42,893 nucleotides of DNA from Candidatus Guanabacterium sedimentis (GTDB lineage Bacteria > Acidobacteriota > B3-B38 > Guanabaribacteriales > B3-B38): positions 1-42,893 of the forward strand of contig CABWKN010000157.1 of NCBI GenBank assembly GCA_902505605.1, in the 5' to 3' direction. Both the position numbers and the translations under genes were made by a program. The notes beneath the pieces are model-generated. The model had not been told where the DNA came from. It saw only the letters and a list, made by a program, of their open reading frames with translations, and made no database searches. Shown here piece by piece: positions 1 through 9,400 of this stretch (position 1 is the first letter of the stretch; every line of letters starts with the position of its first letter).

Positions 1-156
1 CACCCTCCCTATTATTTCAGGTGATAGATATTCTACCTCTTTAATTTGTGCCATTTCATCAAATACCAGAACCCTTGGTTTATCATCAATGCCAACTATC
101 TGCTCTGTGGAGATATAAATTTTGGGTCTAATGTCTATGTCAAGTAATATAAATAT
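1..156 (-). pseudogene. Edge remnant of a possible P-loop NTPase
   Basis: The minus strand is open for 52 codons and runs off the left edge of the window. It contains a hydrophobic strand ending in acidic residues, RVLVFDEMAQ, which resembles a Walker B motif, followed by IKEVEYLSPEIIGRV. The frame begins just after a TAA at 157-159 and has no ATG, GTG or TTG before the Walker-like motif, so it is more likely a decayed or frameshifted gene than an intact N-terminus. The family cannot be named: ATPases of several classes, including terminase-like ones, carry similar strands. The DNA from 157 to 319 is very AT-rich and holds no gene I can support. Confidence 0.25.
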
Positions 157-319
157 TTATTTCTTGTTTATTAATTCTATACTACCTCTTTTTACTATAA
201 ATAAACGACATTATTTAGAAAATTATTACAACTTTTTTTCCCACAGCTCAATAAATATATCAACAAAATCAAATGTAAAAGGATGAGAAGATCGAAAAGA
301 TTAAAAATCACATTTAAAC

Positions 320-348
320 TTGACAAATAAAGACTAATATTATATATT
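320..348 (+). promoter_or_regulatory. Sigma70-type promoter for the hsp20 gene
   Basis: TTGACA at 320-325 and TATATT at 343-348 are separated by exactly 17 bases, upstream of the Hsp20 start at 384. A Shine-Dalgarno sequence, GAGGAGG, lies at about 368-374. No CIRCE-like inverted repeat is visible, so the gene appears to use a vegetative-type promoter. Confidence 0.75.
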
Positions 349-383
349 ATATTATGACTAAAGATTAGAGGAGGTAATGTTCA

Positions 384-830
384 ATGCAACTCATCAGATG
401 GAAACCTTTCAGAGAGTTCTTCACCCTTCCCGAACGCATCGACCAGCTCTTTGACGAGAGCCTGGCTCGCATGGAGGAAAATCTCCCCTCCTGGTGGATG
501 AGAAGATGGCCCTTGACCGAAATCTACGAGACCGACCAGGAAATCATCCTCAAGGCAGAGCTGCCGGGTATTGACCCAAAGAATGTAAGCATTCATGTGG
601 AAGATGGCAGGCTGCGCATAGAGGGTGAGCGGAAGCATGAGAAGCGAGTGGATGAGGATAACTATCATCGTCGGGAGCTTGCCTACGGCAAGTTCTCCCG
701 CTCATTCACCCTTCCAACCTCAGTCGACCAGGGTAAGATTAATGCCCGTTATGAAAAGGGCATCCTCCACATAACCCTCCCCAAGAAGGAGAAGCACAAG
801 GGGAAGAAGATAGAAATAACGGTCGAATAA
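384..830 (+). CDS. Small heat shock protein, Hsp20/alpha-crystallin family
   Basis: The 148-residue product has the architecture of bacterial small heat shock proteins, ATP-independent cytoplasmic holdases that bind unfolding proteins. The N-terminal region (about residues 1-42) is short and rich in aromatic and basic residues (RWKPFREFF, WWMRRWP). It is followed by an alpha-crystallin domain (about 43-140) with the typical strand AELPGIDPKNVSIHVEDG and the family signature near the end, ARYEKGILHITLPK, containing the G-I/V-L motif. The C-terminal tail is short and lysine-rich, ending KKIEITVE. The length is normal. The gene is monocistronic, with a promoter at 320-348 and a strong terminator directly downstream. 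The family call is secure; clients are unknown. Confidence 0.95.
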   Translation: MQLIRWKPFREFFTLPERIDQLFDESLARMEENLPSWWMRRWPLTEIYETDQEIILKAELPGIDPKNVSIHVEDGRLRIEGERKHEKRVDEDNYHRRELAYGKFSRSFTLPTSVDQGKINARYEKGILHITLPKKEKHKGKKIEITVE

Positions 831-844
831 TCAGCGTAATCCCG

Positions 845-881
845 GGGCAGTGGAAGATTAAAGTGCCACTGCCCTTTTTTT
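845..881 (+). terminator. Rho-independent terminator after hsp20
   Basis: GGGCAGTGG (845-853) pairs perfectly with CCACTGCCC (866-874) around a 12-base loop and is followed at once by a run of seven T. It separates the heat-shock gene from the hdr operon. Confidence 0.9.
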
Positions 882-943
882 ATTTTCTCCACCTGGATGC
901 TTATAATCTTCTAATCAACGTAGAATAATGGGGCTATTTCCCC

Positions 944-972
944 TTGACAAACGAAGGTGCTTATGATAGAAA
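944..972 (+). promoter_or_regulatory. Candidate promoter of the hdr-lpd-gcvH-met operon
   Basis: A consensus TTGACA lies at 944-949. With a 17-base spacer the -10 would be TAGAAA (967-972), a weak match; TATGAT at 962-967 is a better hexamer but only 12 bases away. It is the only promoter-like sequence between the hsp20 terminator and the operon. The transcript would have a leader of about 160 bases. Confidence 0.45.
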
Positions 973-1081
973 TAATAGCTCTGTTGTCCATTTTTCTCTA
1001 CAAGGGAAGGGGAAGAAGAGGCACAAAAGAGATTCTTGCGAATGTGAATTTTCTTTCTGAATTAATCTTCTGCAAAGAGAA

Positions 1082-1104
1082 CCGGGAGGGATATTCTCTC
1101 CTGG
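1082..1104 (+). promoter_or_regulatory. Leader hairpin upstream of the hdr operon
   Basis: CCGGGAG (1082-1088) can pair with CTCCTGG (1098-1104), with one G-U pair and a nine-base loop, about 33 bases before the first start codon. There is no T-tract, so it is not an obvious terminator. I recognise no known riboswitch in the leader from 900 to 1136. It may simply be an mRNA structure. Confidence 0.25.
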
Positions 1105-1136
1105 ACCACTTGAAGTGAGACACAAGGGTTAAAAAA

Positions 1137-2384
1137 GTGGATAAAAGTGTCCTGGTTATCGGAGCCGGAGTAGCGGGAATTACAACATCCCTTGAGTTAG
1201 CCAACAGCGGAGTGCAGGTTGTCCTGGTGGAAAAAAGCCCAGGACTGGGTGGTGCAGTCGCTTCATATTGCTGCAAAGCCACCGACCAATGCAACAAGTG
1301 CTCTGTATGCGTAGCCAATCAAAAGATGGAAGAGCTGTGGAGCGCGCCCAACCTTTCACTTTTCACCAATTCCGTTATACAGAAGCTAGCTCGCAGTGAC
1401 GGCGGGTTCCATATCACAGTAACGCACAAGCCCTCCTATGTTGATGACGATAAATGTATTCGCTGTCAGCTGTGCACTGAGAAATGCCCCACTACGCCAA
1501 GCTCTATTTTCCTGCCTCCTCCTCACTCCTCATTGCAGAGCTATGTGATTGATACTGATAGGTGTCTGCATTTTCAAGGCAAAAAATGTAATCTTTGTCA
1601 GGAGGTATGCCCTGCGGGAGCAGTCGACCTCTCCCAAAAAGAAAGGGAGGAGAACTTCCAGGTGGGAGCCATTGTGGTAGCAACCGGCTTTTCACCCTTT
1701 GACCCCACCCGAAAGAAGAGATATGGCTACGGGGCTTATCCCGATGTAATCACCGCCCTTGAACTGGAAGAGCAGCTGCGAATAGAAGGGAAGCTCAGCC
1801 GACCCTCCGATGGCAACCAGCCCAAACAGATAGCTTTTATCCAATGCTTCGGCAGCCGGGACGCCCATGTGGGGAATAACTATTGTTCCAGAGTCTGCTG
1901 CACATACACCATGAGACTGGCCAACCTTCTCAAGTTCAAGCACCCCGATTCAAGCGTTACCATATTTTACATGGACATCCAGACTTTCGGAAAAGAATTT
2001 GAGCAGTTTTATCAGCAGTGCCGCCAGAAAATCACCTTTATCCGTGATATGCCCTCACTCATCCAGCAGGATGGGAACAACAAGCTCTTAATCACCTATC
2101 AGGACAGAAAAGAGGGGCAAGTGGTGCGGAGCAATTTCGACCTGGCTGTCCTCTCCGTGGGTCTTTGTCCGGGAGAGGATACCGCCAAGCTGGTTGAATT
2201 GCTGGGGCTGCAGACCAACGAGCACGGCTTCTTCAAATCATTGAGCCCTCTACAAACCAACGAAACAGAGGCAGAGGGAATATTCCTCGCCGGCACCTGT
2301 CAAGGACCCCGTGACATAAGCGAATCCATCGCCCATTCTATCGGAGCGGCGGAGAAAGCCCTCGCTTATCTGGGAGCTGAATAG
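1137..2384 (+). CDS. HdrA-like flavoprotein, short form with two ferredoxin clusters
   Basis: The 415-residue protein is related to HdrA, the FAD subunit of heterodisulfide-reductase-type complexes. A Rossmann FAD motif opens it (VLVIGAGVAG, residues 5-14). An unusual cysteine group follows (C45, C46, C52, C55, C58) where HdrA normally has PTxDCxxC. Then come a 4Fe-4S motif (C107, C110, C113, C117) and a second with a widened first gap (C143, C151, C154, C158). The HdrA-typical IQCFGSRD with NYCSRVCC lies at about 235-255. The GTG start is chosen because the FAD motif begins four codons later; the ribosome site is weak. The next gene starts immediately after its stop. Together the two genes match the halves of the large fusion at 6452, without the NfnB insert. 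An electron-transfer role is firm; partners are inferred. Confidence 0.85.
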   Translation: MDKSVLVIGAGVAGITTSLELANSGVQVVLVEKSPGLGGAVASYCCKATDQCNKCSVCVANQKMEELWSAPNLSLFTNSVIQKLARSDGGFHITVTHKPSYVDDDKCIRCQLCTEKCPTTPSSIFLPPPHSSLQSYVIDTDRCLHFQGKKCNLCQEVCPAGAVDLSQKEREENFQVGAIVVATGFSPFDPTRKKRYGYGAYPDVITALELEEQLRIEGKLSRPSDGNQPKQIAFIQCFGSRDAHVGNNYCSRVCCTYTMRLANLLKFKHPDSSVTIFYMDIQTFGKEFEQFYQQCRQKITFIRDMPSLIQQDGNNKLLITYQDRKEGQVVRSNFDLAVLSVGLCPGEDTAKLVELLGLQTNEHGFFKSLSPLQTNETEAEGIFLAGTCQGPRDISESIAHSIGAAEKALAYLGAE

Positions 2385-4064
2385 ATGACAGAGGGAAAAA
2401 GAATAGGGGTCTTCCTTTGCAACTGCGGGGGAAGTCTTGACGCTCATTTAGACCTCAAGAAACTGAAGCAATACTGCCAGGGACTACCTCAAGTAGTGTA
2501 TGTAGAGGAGCTCAGAACCTTTTGCCTCCCTGAGGACCCTCAGAAGATAGCCTCCGTCATCAAGAAGGAGAACCTTTCGGGCGTCGTATTAGCCGGGTGT
2601 CCCCAACGGAATTCCGAATCTATAGCTTCAGCTATAGCCCGAGAGTCTCACCTGAGCCAGCATTTAATCAGCTTTGCCAACATAAGGGAGCAGTGTGCAT
2701 GGGCCTATCCCCAGCGGGAAACAGCTACCTTGCAAGCCGAAAAAATGCTGGCATCGGCGGTAGCCCGAAACATCCGTCTTCATCCCCTGGAAGAGGAGGA
2801 GTTGTCCGCCGAGAAAAGCGTCCTTATCATAGGAGGAGGCATTGGTGGCATTCAGACCGCTCTGGAACTCTCCCGCATGGGATTTGGAGCCACCATACTG
2901 GAGAAGAAGCCCCACCTGGGAGGACTGATGAAGGGCACTGCCGCTCCCTTCGATTCGGTGATCCAACCTCTGGAGCTGATTTCCTCCCGCATAGAGACCG
3001 CCACCAAGGACCCCAGCATAGACATTCTTACCTCCAGCGAACTGGTAAAACTGGAGGGAGAGCCGGGCAGATACCAGGCTCATATAAAACAGAAAGGAAA
3101 GAAGAAAACCTTAACTGCGGGCGCTATTGTGGTGGCTACCGGCTATCTGGTCAGCTTTCCCCAGGAGCGGTATGGATTCCCTCTCTCGCAGCGGGTCATC
3201 ACCCAATCGCAGTTATCCGCCATACTGGCCGACGAGAAGAAAACCCAGGCTTTGCTGGGAGGCGCTAAAGGAAAAGAGAAAAATATCATCTTCATCCTCG
3301 GAATGGGTGGAGAAAGCACTCCTCTGACCACCGCCTTCACCCTCAAGGTATCATCGCTTATTAAAGAAAAGTATAATTGGAACGTCTTCATTATTTACAA
3401 CAATATCAAAGTTGCTGGCGAGGGGCTGGAGGCACTCTTCCGGCAGTGTCGGAGTCAGGGTATTATCCTGCTAAGATACGATGAACTCCGTCCCGGGTTC
3501 ACCATCAGCAAGGAGAAGATAGGCATCCGACTCGGCGGTCTGCTCACCTCTTTGGAAAAAGAGGAGGAGGAGGTAACCATCCCCGGTCACCTTATGGTGG
3601 TCGAGGAGCGGATAGAGCCCGAGTCCGACTTTGAGAACCTCGCCCCACTATTGGGGATAAATGTTGACCCTCAGGGTTTTCTCCAGAAGGACAATCCTCA
3701 TTTGTTTCCCATTGCCACCAATAAGGCGGGAGTTTTCGTGATGGGCTCTTGTCATCATCCCATGCTGCTCCCATTTATCATGGAAGAGGCGGCAGCAACA
3801 GCGCTCCATATTGCTGAGCAGCTCTCCGAGGGAAAAATCAGGGTCTTCAAAGAAAGGGCAATGGTAGATAAAGGTAAGTGCACCCTTTGCCTCACCTGTA
3901 TTCGTCTCTGCCCCCATAATGCCATCTCTTACGACCGGGCAGCGGTCATCTCGGAGGCTTTGTGCCAAGGCTGCGGAGTCTGTGCCAGCGAGTGTCCGGC
4001 AGAGGCAATAGAAATTAGAAATTATACCACCCATCAGCTTATGGCTGAGATAGGAGTGAGCTGA
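2385..4064 (+). CDS. hdrA: HdrA-like iron-sulfur flavoprotein with C-terminal 2x[4Fe-4S]
   Basis: The 559-residue protein has three regions. The N-terminal domain (about 1-130) carries RIGVFLCNCGG and AGCPQR, like the HdrA N-terminal iron-sulfur/HdrC-contact domain. Next is an FAD Rossmann domain starting at SVLIIGGGIGGIQ (about 145) with the LGGLM element. The C-terminal ferredoxin domain has two complete 4Fe-4S motifs (C499, C502, C505, C509 and C527, C530, C533, C537). In HdrA the FAD is the bifurcating flavin and the C-terminal clusters pass low-potential electrons to ferredoxin. The gene starts on the base after the upstream stop codon, so the two are almost surely co-translated. It corresponds to the second half of the 1475-residue fusion. 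A standard HdrA is longer, so this pair looks like an HdrA split in two. Confidence 0.88.
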   Translation: MTEGKRIGVFLCNCGGSLDAHLDLKKLKQYCQGLPQVVYVEELRTFCLPEDPQKIASVIKKENLSGVVLAGCPQRNSESIASAIARESHLSQHLISFANIREQCAWAYPQRETATLQAEKMLASAVARNIRLHPLEEEELSAEKSVLIIGGGIGGIQTALELSRMGFGATILEKKPHLGGLMKGTAAPFDSVIQPLELISSRIETATKDPSIDILTSSELVKLEGEPGRYQAHIKQKGKKKTLTAGAIVVATGYLVSFPQERYGFPLSQRVITQSQLSAILADEKKTQALLGGAKGKEKNIIFILGMGGESTPLTTAFTLKVSSLIKEKYNWNVFIIYNNIKVAGEGLEALFRQCRSQGIILLRYDELRPGFTISKEKIGIRLGGLLTSLEKEEEEVTIPGHLMVVEERIEPESDFENLAPLLGINVDPQGFLQKDNPHLFPIATNKAGVFVMGSCHHPMLLPFIMEEAAATALHIAEQLSEGKIRVFKERAMVDKGKCTLCLTCIRLCPHNAISYDRAAVISEALCQGCGVCASECPAEAIEIRNYTTHQLMAEIGVS

Positions 4065-4090
4065 AAGGCTTCTGAAAAGGGGGCTTTAAA

Positions 4091-5491
4091 TTGCCAAAAT
4101 ACGATGTCGCCATAATAGGAGGGGGACCCGGAGGTTATGTGGCTGCCATAAGAGGAGCTCAGCTGGGAGGGAGAATCTGCGTGATAGAGAAAGAGGAGCT
4201 GGGGGGAACCTGCCTCAACTGGGGCTGTATCCCCACCAAAGCGCTCATCGCCTCCACCTCAGTGCTCAGATACATCAAAGAGGCACAGCACTACGGAATA
4301 CACATCAAGGGTGATGTGGAAGCAGACTTTCCCGCCATAATGGAAAGAAAAAATAAGGTAGTAGCCACCAATGTACAGGGGGTAAAGGCCACATTTAAAA
4401 GTTACCATATTAACCTTATAAAGGGCAACGCCTCATTCCTCGCCCCCCACAGACTCAAGGTAACCCTCCCCGATGGTTCTACCGAAGAGATAGAAGCAGA
4501 AAAGGTGATCATCGCCACCGGCTCTGTCCCCGCTATTATTCCGGCTTTCCCCATTGACGGGAAGAAGATCATTTCCAGCGACGAAGCCGTCACCATGAAA
4601 GAGGTCCCCAAAAGCATCCTCATTATCGGCGCAGGGGCTATCGGCTGCGAGTTCGCCTTCATTCTCCACGAACTTGGCTGTCAGGTTACCATGGTAGAGA
4701 TGCTGGCTCATGCGGTACCTCTGGAGGACATTGACACCTCCAGGACCATGGACCGAGAGCTAAAGAAGCGCAAGATCAAGCTCTACTGTGGCATCAAGGT
4801 TCAGCATGTCAAGGAAGATGCTGATGGGATGATGTTAGCCACTCTGGAAAGTGGCGAGCAGATAAGAGCCGAAAAGGTGCTGGTCTCCATAGGGAGAGTC
4901 TTCAATGTAAAGGGACTCGACCTCGACAACGCCAAAGTAGCCCAGGGGAAGAGGGGTGAGATTCTGGTCAATGAACATATGGAGACTAATGTCCCCGGAG
5001 TCTACGCTGTAGGTGATGTAATTGGGGGAATCATGTTAGCCCATGTCGCCTCAAAAGAGGGGATAGTAGCCGTGGAAAACGCTCTTGGCAAGAATAAAAA
5101 GATGGACTACCGGGTAGTGCCGGCGACCATATTCACCAATCCCGAGATTGGCAGCGTCGGTCTGAAAGAGAGAGAAGCCAGAGAGCAGGGATACGAGATC
5201 CGCATAGGAATGTTCCCCTACCGGGCTCTGGGGAAATCACATGCCATGGGGGAGATCGTAGGGCAGGCGAAAATCATCGCCGACGCCAAAACCGACAAGA
5301 TTCTGGGAGTCCACATCGTGGGAGCGCATGCCACCGACCTCGTCCACGAGGGAGCGATAGCAATCCAGCACGGAATCACCGCTCAGCAGTTGGGCGATAC
5401 CATACACTCCCATCCTACTTTATCCGAAGTTCTTATGGAAGCCGCTCACGATGTCCACCAGATAGCTATAGATATGCCCAAAAAAACCTGA
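4091..5491 (+). CDS. lpd: Dihydrolipoamide dehydrogenase (E3 / L protein)
   Basis: The 466-residue flavoenzyme has the usual length. It oxidises protein-bound dihydrolipoamide with NAD+, as the L protein of glycine cleavage or E3 of 2-oxoacid dehydrogenases. Visible are the FAD motif DVAIIGGGPGGY (5-16), the redox-active disulfide in GGTCLNWGCIPTK (C41, C46), the NAD motif ILIIGAGAIGCEFA near 175, the FAD-binding AVGDV, and the C-terminal HSHPTLSE with catalytic His441 and Glu446. All catalytic residues are present. The start is TTG, with a purine-rich GGGGG upstream; no better start precedes the FAD motif. It lies 26 bases after an hdrA gene and 62 bases before the H-protein gene, inside the hdr operon. 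This suggests that NADH and lipoyl redox chemistry are tied to the Hdr complex (inference). Confidence 0.95.
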   Translation: MPKYDVAIIGGGPGGYVAAIRGAQLGGRICVIEKEELGGTCLNWGCIPTKALIASTSVLRYIKEAQHYGIHIKGDVEADFPAIMERKNKVVATNVQGVKATFKSYHINLIKGNASFLAPHRLKVTLPDGSTEEIEAEKVIIATGSVPAIIPAFPIDGKKIISSDEAVTMKEVPKSILIIGAGAIGCEFAFILHELGCQVTMVEMLAHAVPLEDIDTSRTMDRELKKRKIKLYCGIKVQHVKEDADGMMLATLESGEQIRAEKVLVSIGRVFNVKGLDLDNAKVAQGKRGEILVNEHMETNVPGVYAVGDVIGGIMLAHVASKEGIVAVENALGKNKKMDYRVVPATIFTNPEIGSVGLKEREAREQGYEIRIGMFPYRALGKSHAMGEIVGQAKIIADAKTDKILGVHIVGAHATDLVHEGAIAIQHGITAQQLGDTIHSHPTLSEVLMEAAHDVHQIAIDMPKKT

Positions 5492-5553
5492 AAAGGGGAA
5501 ATAATTAAATGGCTTTAGATATACTAAATTTAACATTAAAGGAGGCCCAATAA

Positions 5554-5928
5554 ATGGGAGACGAGAGCTACAAATTTCACAAAGAGCATCTATGGTTTAA
5601 GGTGGAAGGCGATACCGGGATTATTGGCATCACCGATTACGCCCAGGAACAACTGGGAGAGATTGTATATGTTGACCTGCCCGATGAAGGAGATGAGATT
5701 AAAAAAGACGAGTCCCTGGGTGAGGTCGAGTCCGCTAAAGCCCTCTCCGACCTTATCGCCCCGGTGAGCGGAGAGGTAATTGAGGTCAACAACAATGCCG
5801 TTGATGACCCTTCAATCATCAACAAAGACCCTATGGGTGAGGGATGGCTTCTCAAAGTTAAGCTGTCCGACCCATCGGAGCTGGATGACCTCCTTTCTGA
5901 AGAAGATTATAGCAAATTGGCAAAATAG
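5554..5928 (+). CDS. gcvH: Glycine cleavage system H protein (lipoyl carrier)
   Basis: The 124-residue protein is a complete H protein. The N-terminus YKFHKEHLWFKVEGDTGIIG is typical, and the lipoylation site is K62 in GEVESAKALSDL. The conserved INKDPMGEGWLLKV segment and acidic C-terminus are present. A strong ribosome site (AAAGGAGG) precedes the ATG. H protein shuttles aminomethyl and reducing equivalents between the glycine cleavage P, T and L proteins. GcvP and GcvT are not in this window; only the L partner (lpd) is, directly upstream. Lipoate-binding proteins are known next to sulfur-oxidising sHdr complexes, but those are a divergent class. This one looks like an ordinary GcvH by motif, so a folate/glycine role is more likely. 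Confidence 0.95.
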   Translation: MGDESYKFHKEHLWFKVEGDTGIIGITDYAQEQLGEIVYVDLPDEGDEIKKDESLGEVESAKALSDLIAPVSGEVIEVNNNAVDDPSIINKDPMGEGWLLKVKLSDPSELDDLLSEEDYSKLAK

Positions 5929-5982
5929 CCTGAGAGAAATCCATCTGCCTGGGGAAAGAGCAGTAGTGTGAGGTTGTAAGGC

Positions 5983-6429
5983 ATGGGAGACCAGGAGAGT
6001 CGCGGAAAGCAATCCGATGACTTTTGTCCGCGAATAGTAGCCTTCTGTTGTCAGCGTTCCGCCTACCGTGCAGCAGACTTAGCAGGTGAGATGCACCTTA
6101 GCTTCCCCGAAGGGCTTAACATCATCCAGGTTCCCTGCACAGGTCGGGTCGACATCGTCTACCTGCTTCGGTCACTTGAAGAGGGCGCCGACGGGGTGCT
6201 CATCCTTGCCTGCTTTGAGGACAATTGCAAATATATCTCAGGCAACATTCGAGCACGCAAACGGGTGGAGTACGCTCGAAAACTCCTTAAAGAACTCGGA
6301 CTGGAGGAGGAGAGAATAACCATTGGTAACCTCGCCTCCAACACACCCCATCGGTTTGTAGAGCTCACCCAGGCAATGACAGAAGAAATTAAAAAATTAG
6401 GACCAAGTCCCTTGCGGGCTAAGCCATAA
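5983..6429 (+). CDS. mvhD: MvhD/FlpD-type iron-sulfur electron-transfer subunit, copy 1
   Basis: The 148-residue protein belongs to the MvhD family (hydrogenase delta subunit), which holds a [2Fe-2S] cluster and passes electrons from a hydrogenase or dehydrogenase into HdrA. Family landmarks are AYRAADLAGEM, VPCTGRVDIVYLL and ACFEDNCKYISGN. The first motif reads FCCQRSAY: the second cysteine of the usual CxxC is serine here, while copy 2 at 10884 keeps CHYC. One cluster ligand may thus be lost or supplied by the neighbouring cysteine. It lies 22 bases upstream of the large HdrA fusion. No hydrogenase gene is nearby, so its donor is probably a flavoprotein of the operon (inference). Confidence 0.88.
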   Translation: MGDQESRGKQSDDFCPRIVAFCCQRSAYRAADLAGEMHLSFPEGLNIIQVPCTGRVDIVYLLRSLEEGADGVLILACFEDNCKYISGNIRARKRVEYARKLLKELGLEEERITIGNLASNTPHRFVELTQAMTEEIKKLGPSPLRAKP

Positions 6430-6451
6430 AGATTAAGGGCTTTTCTGAGAG

Positions 6452-9400
6452 ATGGGCAACGAACAGAAAAAAGTTGGCGCAGTGCTGGTAGTGGGAGGTG
6501 GAGTTGGAGGGATGCAAGCCGCCCTCGACCTGGCGGACTCCGGCTTCAAAGTCTACCTGGTGGAGAAAAAGAGCTACATCGGCGGGGTGATGGCTCAGCT
6601 CGACAAGACCTTTCCCACCAACGACTGCGCTATGTGCATAGTAGCCCCCAGGCTGGTGGAGACCGGAAGACACCTCAACATAGAGACCATCACCAATACT
6701 GAGATAGATAAGGTCGAAGGAAAACCGGGAGACTTTAAGGTCACCGTCCGGAAGAAAGCACGATACATTGACCTTGACATATGCACCGGCTGTGGAGAGT
6801 GCGCCGAAGTCTGTCCGGTGAAGGTGGGGAGTGAGTTCGACCTTGGAATGGTCGACCGTCGCGCCACCTATCGGGGCTACCCGCAGGCAGTCCCTAGCGC
6901 TTACCTCATTGAGAAGTCTGGCAGAGGACCATGCGCGCTCACCTGCCCCGCAGGGGTAAACGCTCACGGGTATGTAGCGCTTATAGCTGAGGGAAAATTC
7001 GCCGAAGCGCTGACCCTGGAGAGGAAACAAAACCCATTCGCGGGTATCTGCGGGCGGGTCTGTCACCACCCCTGCGAAATAGCCTGTCGCCGGGGCGAAT
7101 ACGACCAGCCCATTGCCATCTGCCATCTCAAGCGCTTCCTCGCAGATTGGGAGCTGCAGCACGGACCCCTCCCCCTCCCCAACATAGAAAAGCCCAAAAA
7201 GGAAAAAGTAGCCATTATCGGCTCCGGCCCGGCTGGTCTGTCAGCCGCCCACGACCTCGCCCTGATGGGATATAAGGTCACCATCTTTGAAGCGTTGCCA
7301 GTTGCTGGCGGAATGCTGCGCACAGGCATCCCCGCCTACAGACTGCCCCGCGATGTACTCGACTACGAAATAAAGAGGATTACCGACCTGGGGGTGGAGA
7401 TTAAGCTCAATGCCCCCATCGGCAAGGATTTAACCATTGATAATCTTAAGAAGAAAGGTTATAAAGCTATTTTCATCGCCATAGGTGCCCACAAGGGACT
7501 GAAGCTCCGCATCCCCGGGGAAGACGAGTATGAGGGCTTCATGGACTGCATCAGCTTCCTGCGTAAGGTTAACCTGGGCGAGAAGGTGAGTCCGGTAAAG
7601 AGGGTTATTATCATCGGCGGCGGGAACGCCGCCATAGACTCTGCCCGTGCATCTCTGAGAATAGGATGTGAGGAGGTCGTCATCGCCTATCGCCGCTCCC
7701 GTAAGGAGATGCCCGCCAATGAGACAGAGATTCAGGCTGCAGAGTTTGAAGGGGTGAAAATCCACTACCTGGCTGCTCCGGTGAGAATCATCGGTTCCAA
7801 TGGCAAGGTTACCGGCATGGAGTGCATCCGTATGAGACTGGGAGAGCCTGATGCCAGTGGTCGCCGAAGACCTATCCCCATAGAGGGGACCGAGTTCGTC
7901 ATAGAATCCGACCGCATCATCCCCGCCATCAGCCAGGAACCCGACATCTCCTTCCTTCCCGACGACCACAAATTTAACATTTCCCGCTGGAATTCCTTTG
8001 TGGTCAATGAGGTCAGCTACCAGACCAACATCCCAGGAATATTTTCCGCCGGGGATGCAGTGACCGGACCTAACACGGTCATTGATGCCATTGCTGCCGG
8101 TAAGGAGGTGGCTATCTCCATTGACCGGTATATTCAGGGAAAAGAGCTCCTGACTGATAGACCGGGAAAGAAGCCCTGCGAGGGAAGACCGGGCCAAAAG
8201 GCTGGACCATACACACCCCGGCAGCAGATGCCTACCCTATCTCGCCAAAAAAGAGAGGGAAACTTCAAGGAGGTAGAGCTCGGCTTTACCGAGGAGATGG
8301 CTGTTGAAGAAGCCAAGCGATGCCTCGATTGCGGCGTATGCTCCGAATGCATGGAGTGTGTAAAAGCCTGCGAGGCAAAAGCCATCGCCCACGAGATGCC
8401 TGATGAGCAGTTAGAGGAGCTGTCGGTCGGAGCTATCATACTGGCTCCCGGCTACCGGCTCTTCCCTGCTGAAGAAGCCCAGGAGTTCGGCTACGGTAGG
8501 TTCTCCAATGTGGTCAGCAGCCTGGAGTTTGAACGCATCCTCTCCGCCAGCGGTCCTTATATGGGGAAGGTGCTGCGACCCTCCGACCAGGAAAAGCCGA
8601 AAAAAATTGCTTTTATTCAATGTGTCGGCTCCCGCGATGTAGAGAGAAACTACTGTTCGTCTGTGTGCTGCATGTACGCTATTAAGGAGGCAGTGATTGC
8701 CCGGGAGCACGACTCTGACATTGATTGCCACATTTTCTATATCGACCTGCGAGCTTTCGGCAAAGGATTTGATGAGTATTACGAGAGAGCCAAAGAGAGC
8801 GGCATCCAATTCACTCGTTGCCGCCCATCCTCGGTGAAAGAGATACCCCACAGCAAAGACCTCGTTGTCCGATATCAGACCGAGGATGGAAGGTTTATCG
8901 ACGAGGAGTTCAATCTGGTGGTGCTCTCCTGCGGTCTCCAGCCGCCCGAGGGAGTCGAAAAGTTAGCCTCCACATTGGGGCTGAAACTCGACCAGCATAA
9001 GTTCTGCCAGACAGAGAAATTCACCCCCATTGAGACCTCCCAGCCCGGAATCTTCGTTTGTGGACCCTTCTCCGAACCCAAGGATATACCCGAAACCGTT
9101 ACCGAAGCCAGCGGCACCGCTGCTCTGGCTATGGGGATGTTAGCCCCCGCTCGAGGGGAACTCATCAAGGAGAAGGAATACCCCCCCGAAAAGGATGTAG
9201 CTGGACAGCCGCCGCGCATTGGGGTATTTATCTGTCACTGCGGCAAGAACATAGGCGGAGTCATTGAAGTGAGCAAGCTGGTCGAGTATGCTAGCCATCT
9301 CCCCGATGTGGTCTATGCCACCGAGATGATATACTCTTGCTCCCAAGATGCCCAGGAGATTATGAAACAGACCATTGAGGAGCACAAGCTGAATCGCGTG

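Noticed and set aside
900-1136. A riboswitch in the hdr operon leader
   Set aside because: I found only one modest hairpin and no conserved riboswitch core such as glycine, THF or cobalamin types.
2597-3268. A 223-residue frame inside hdrA
   Set aside because: It lies in another frame of a clear gene, has no family motifs and has a low-complexity Arg/Gly/His composition.
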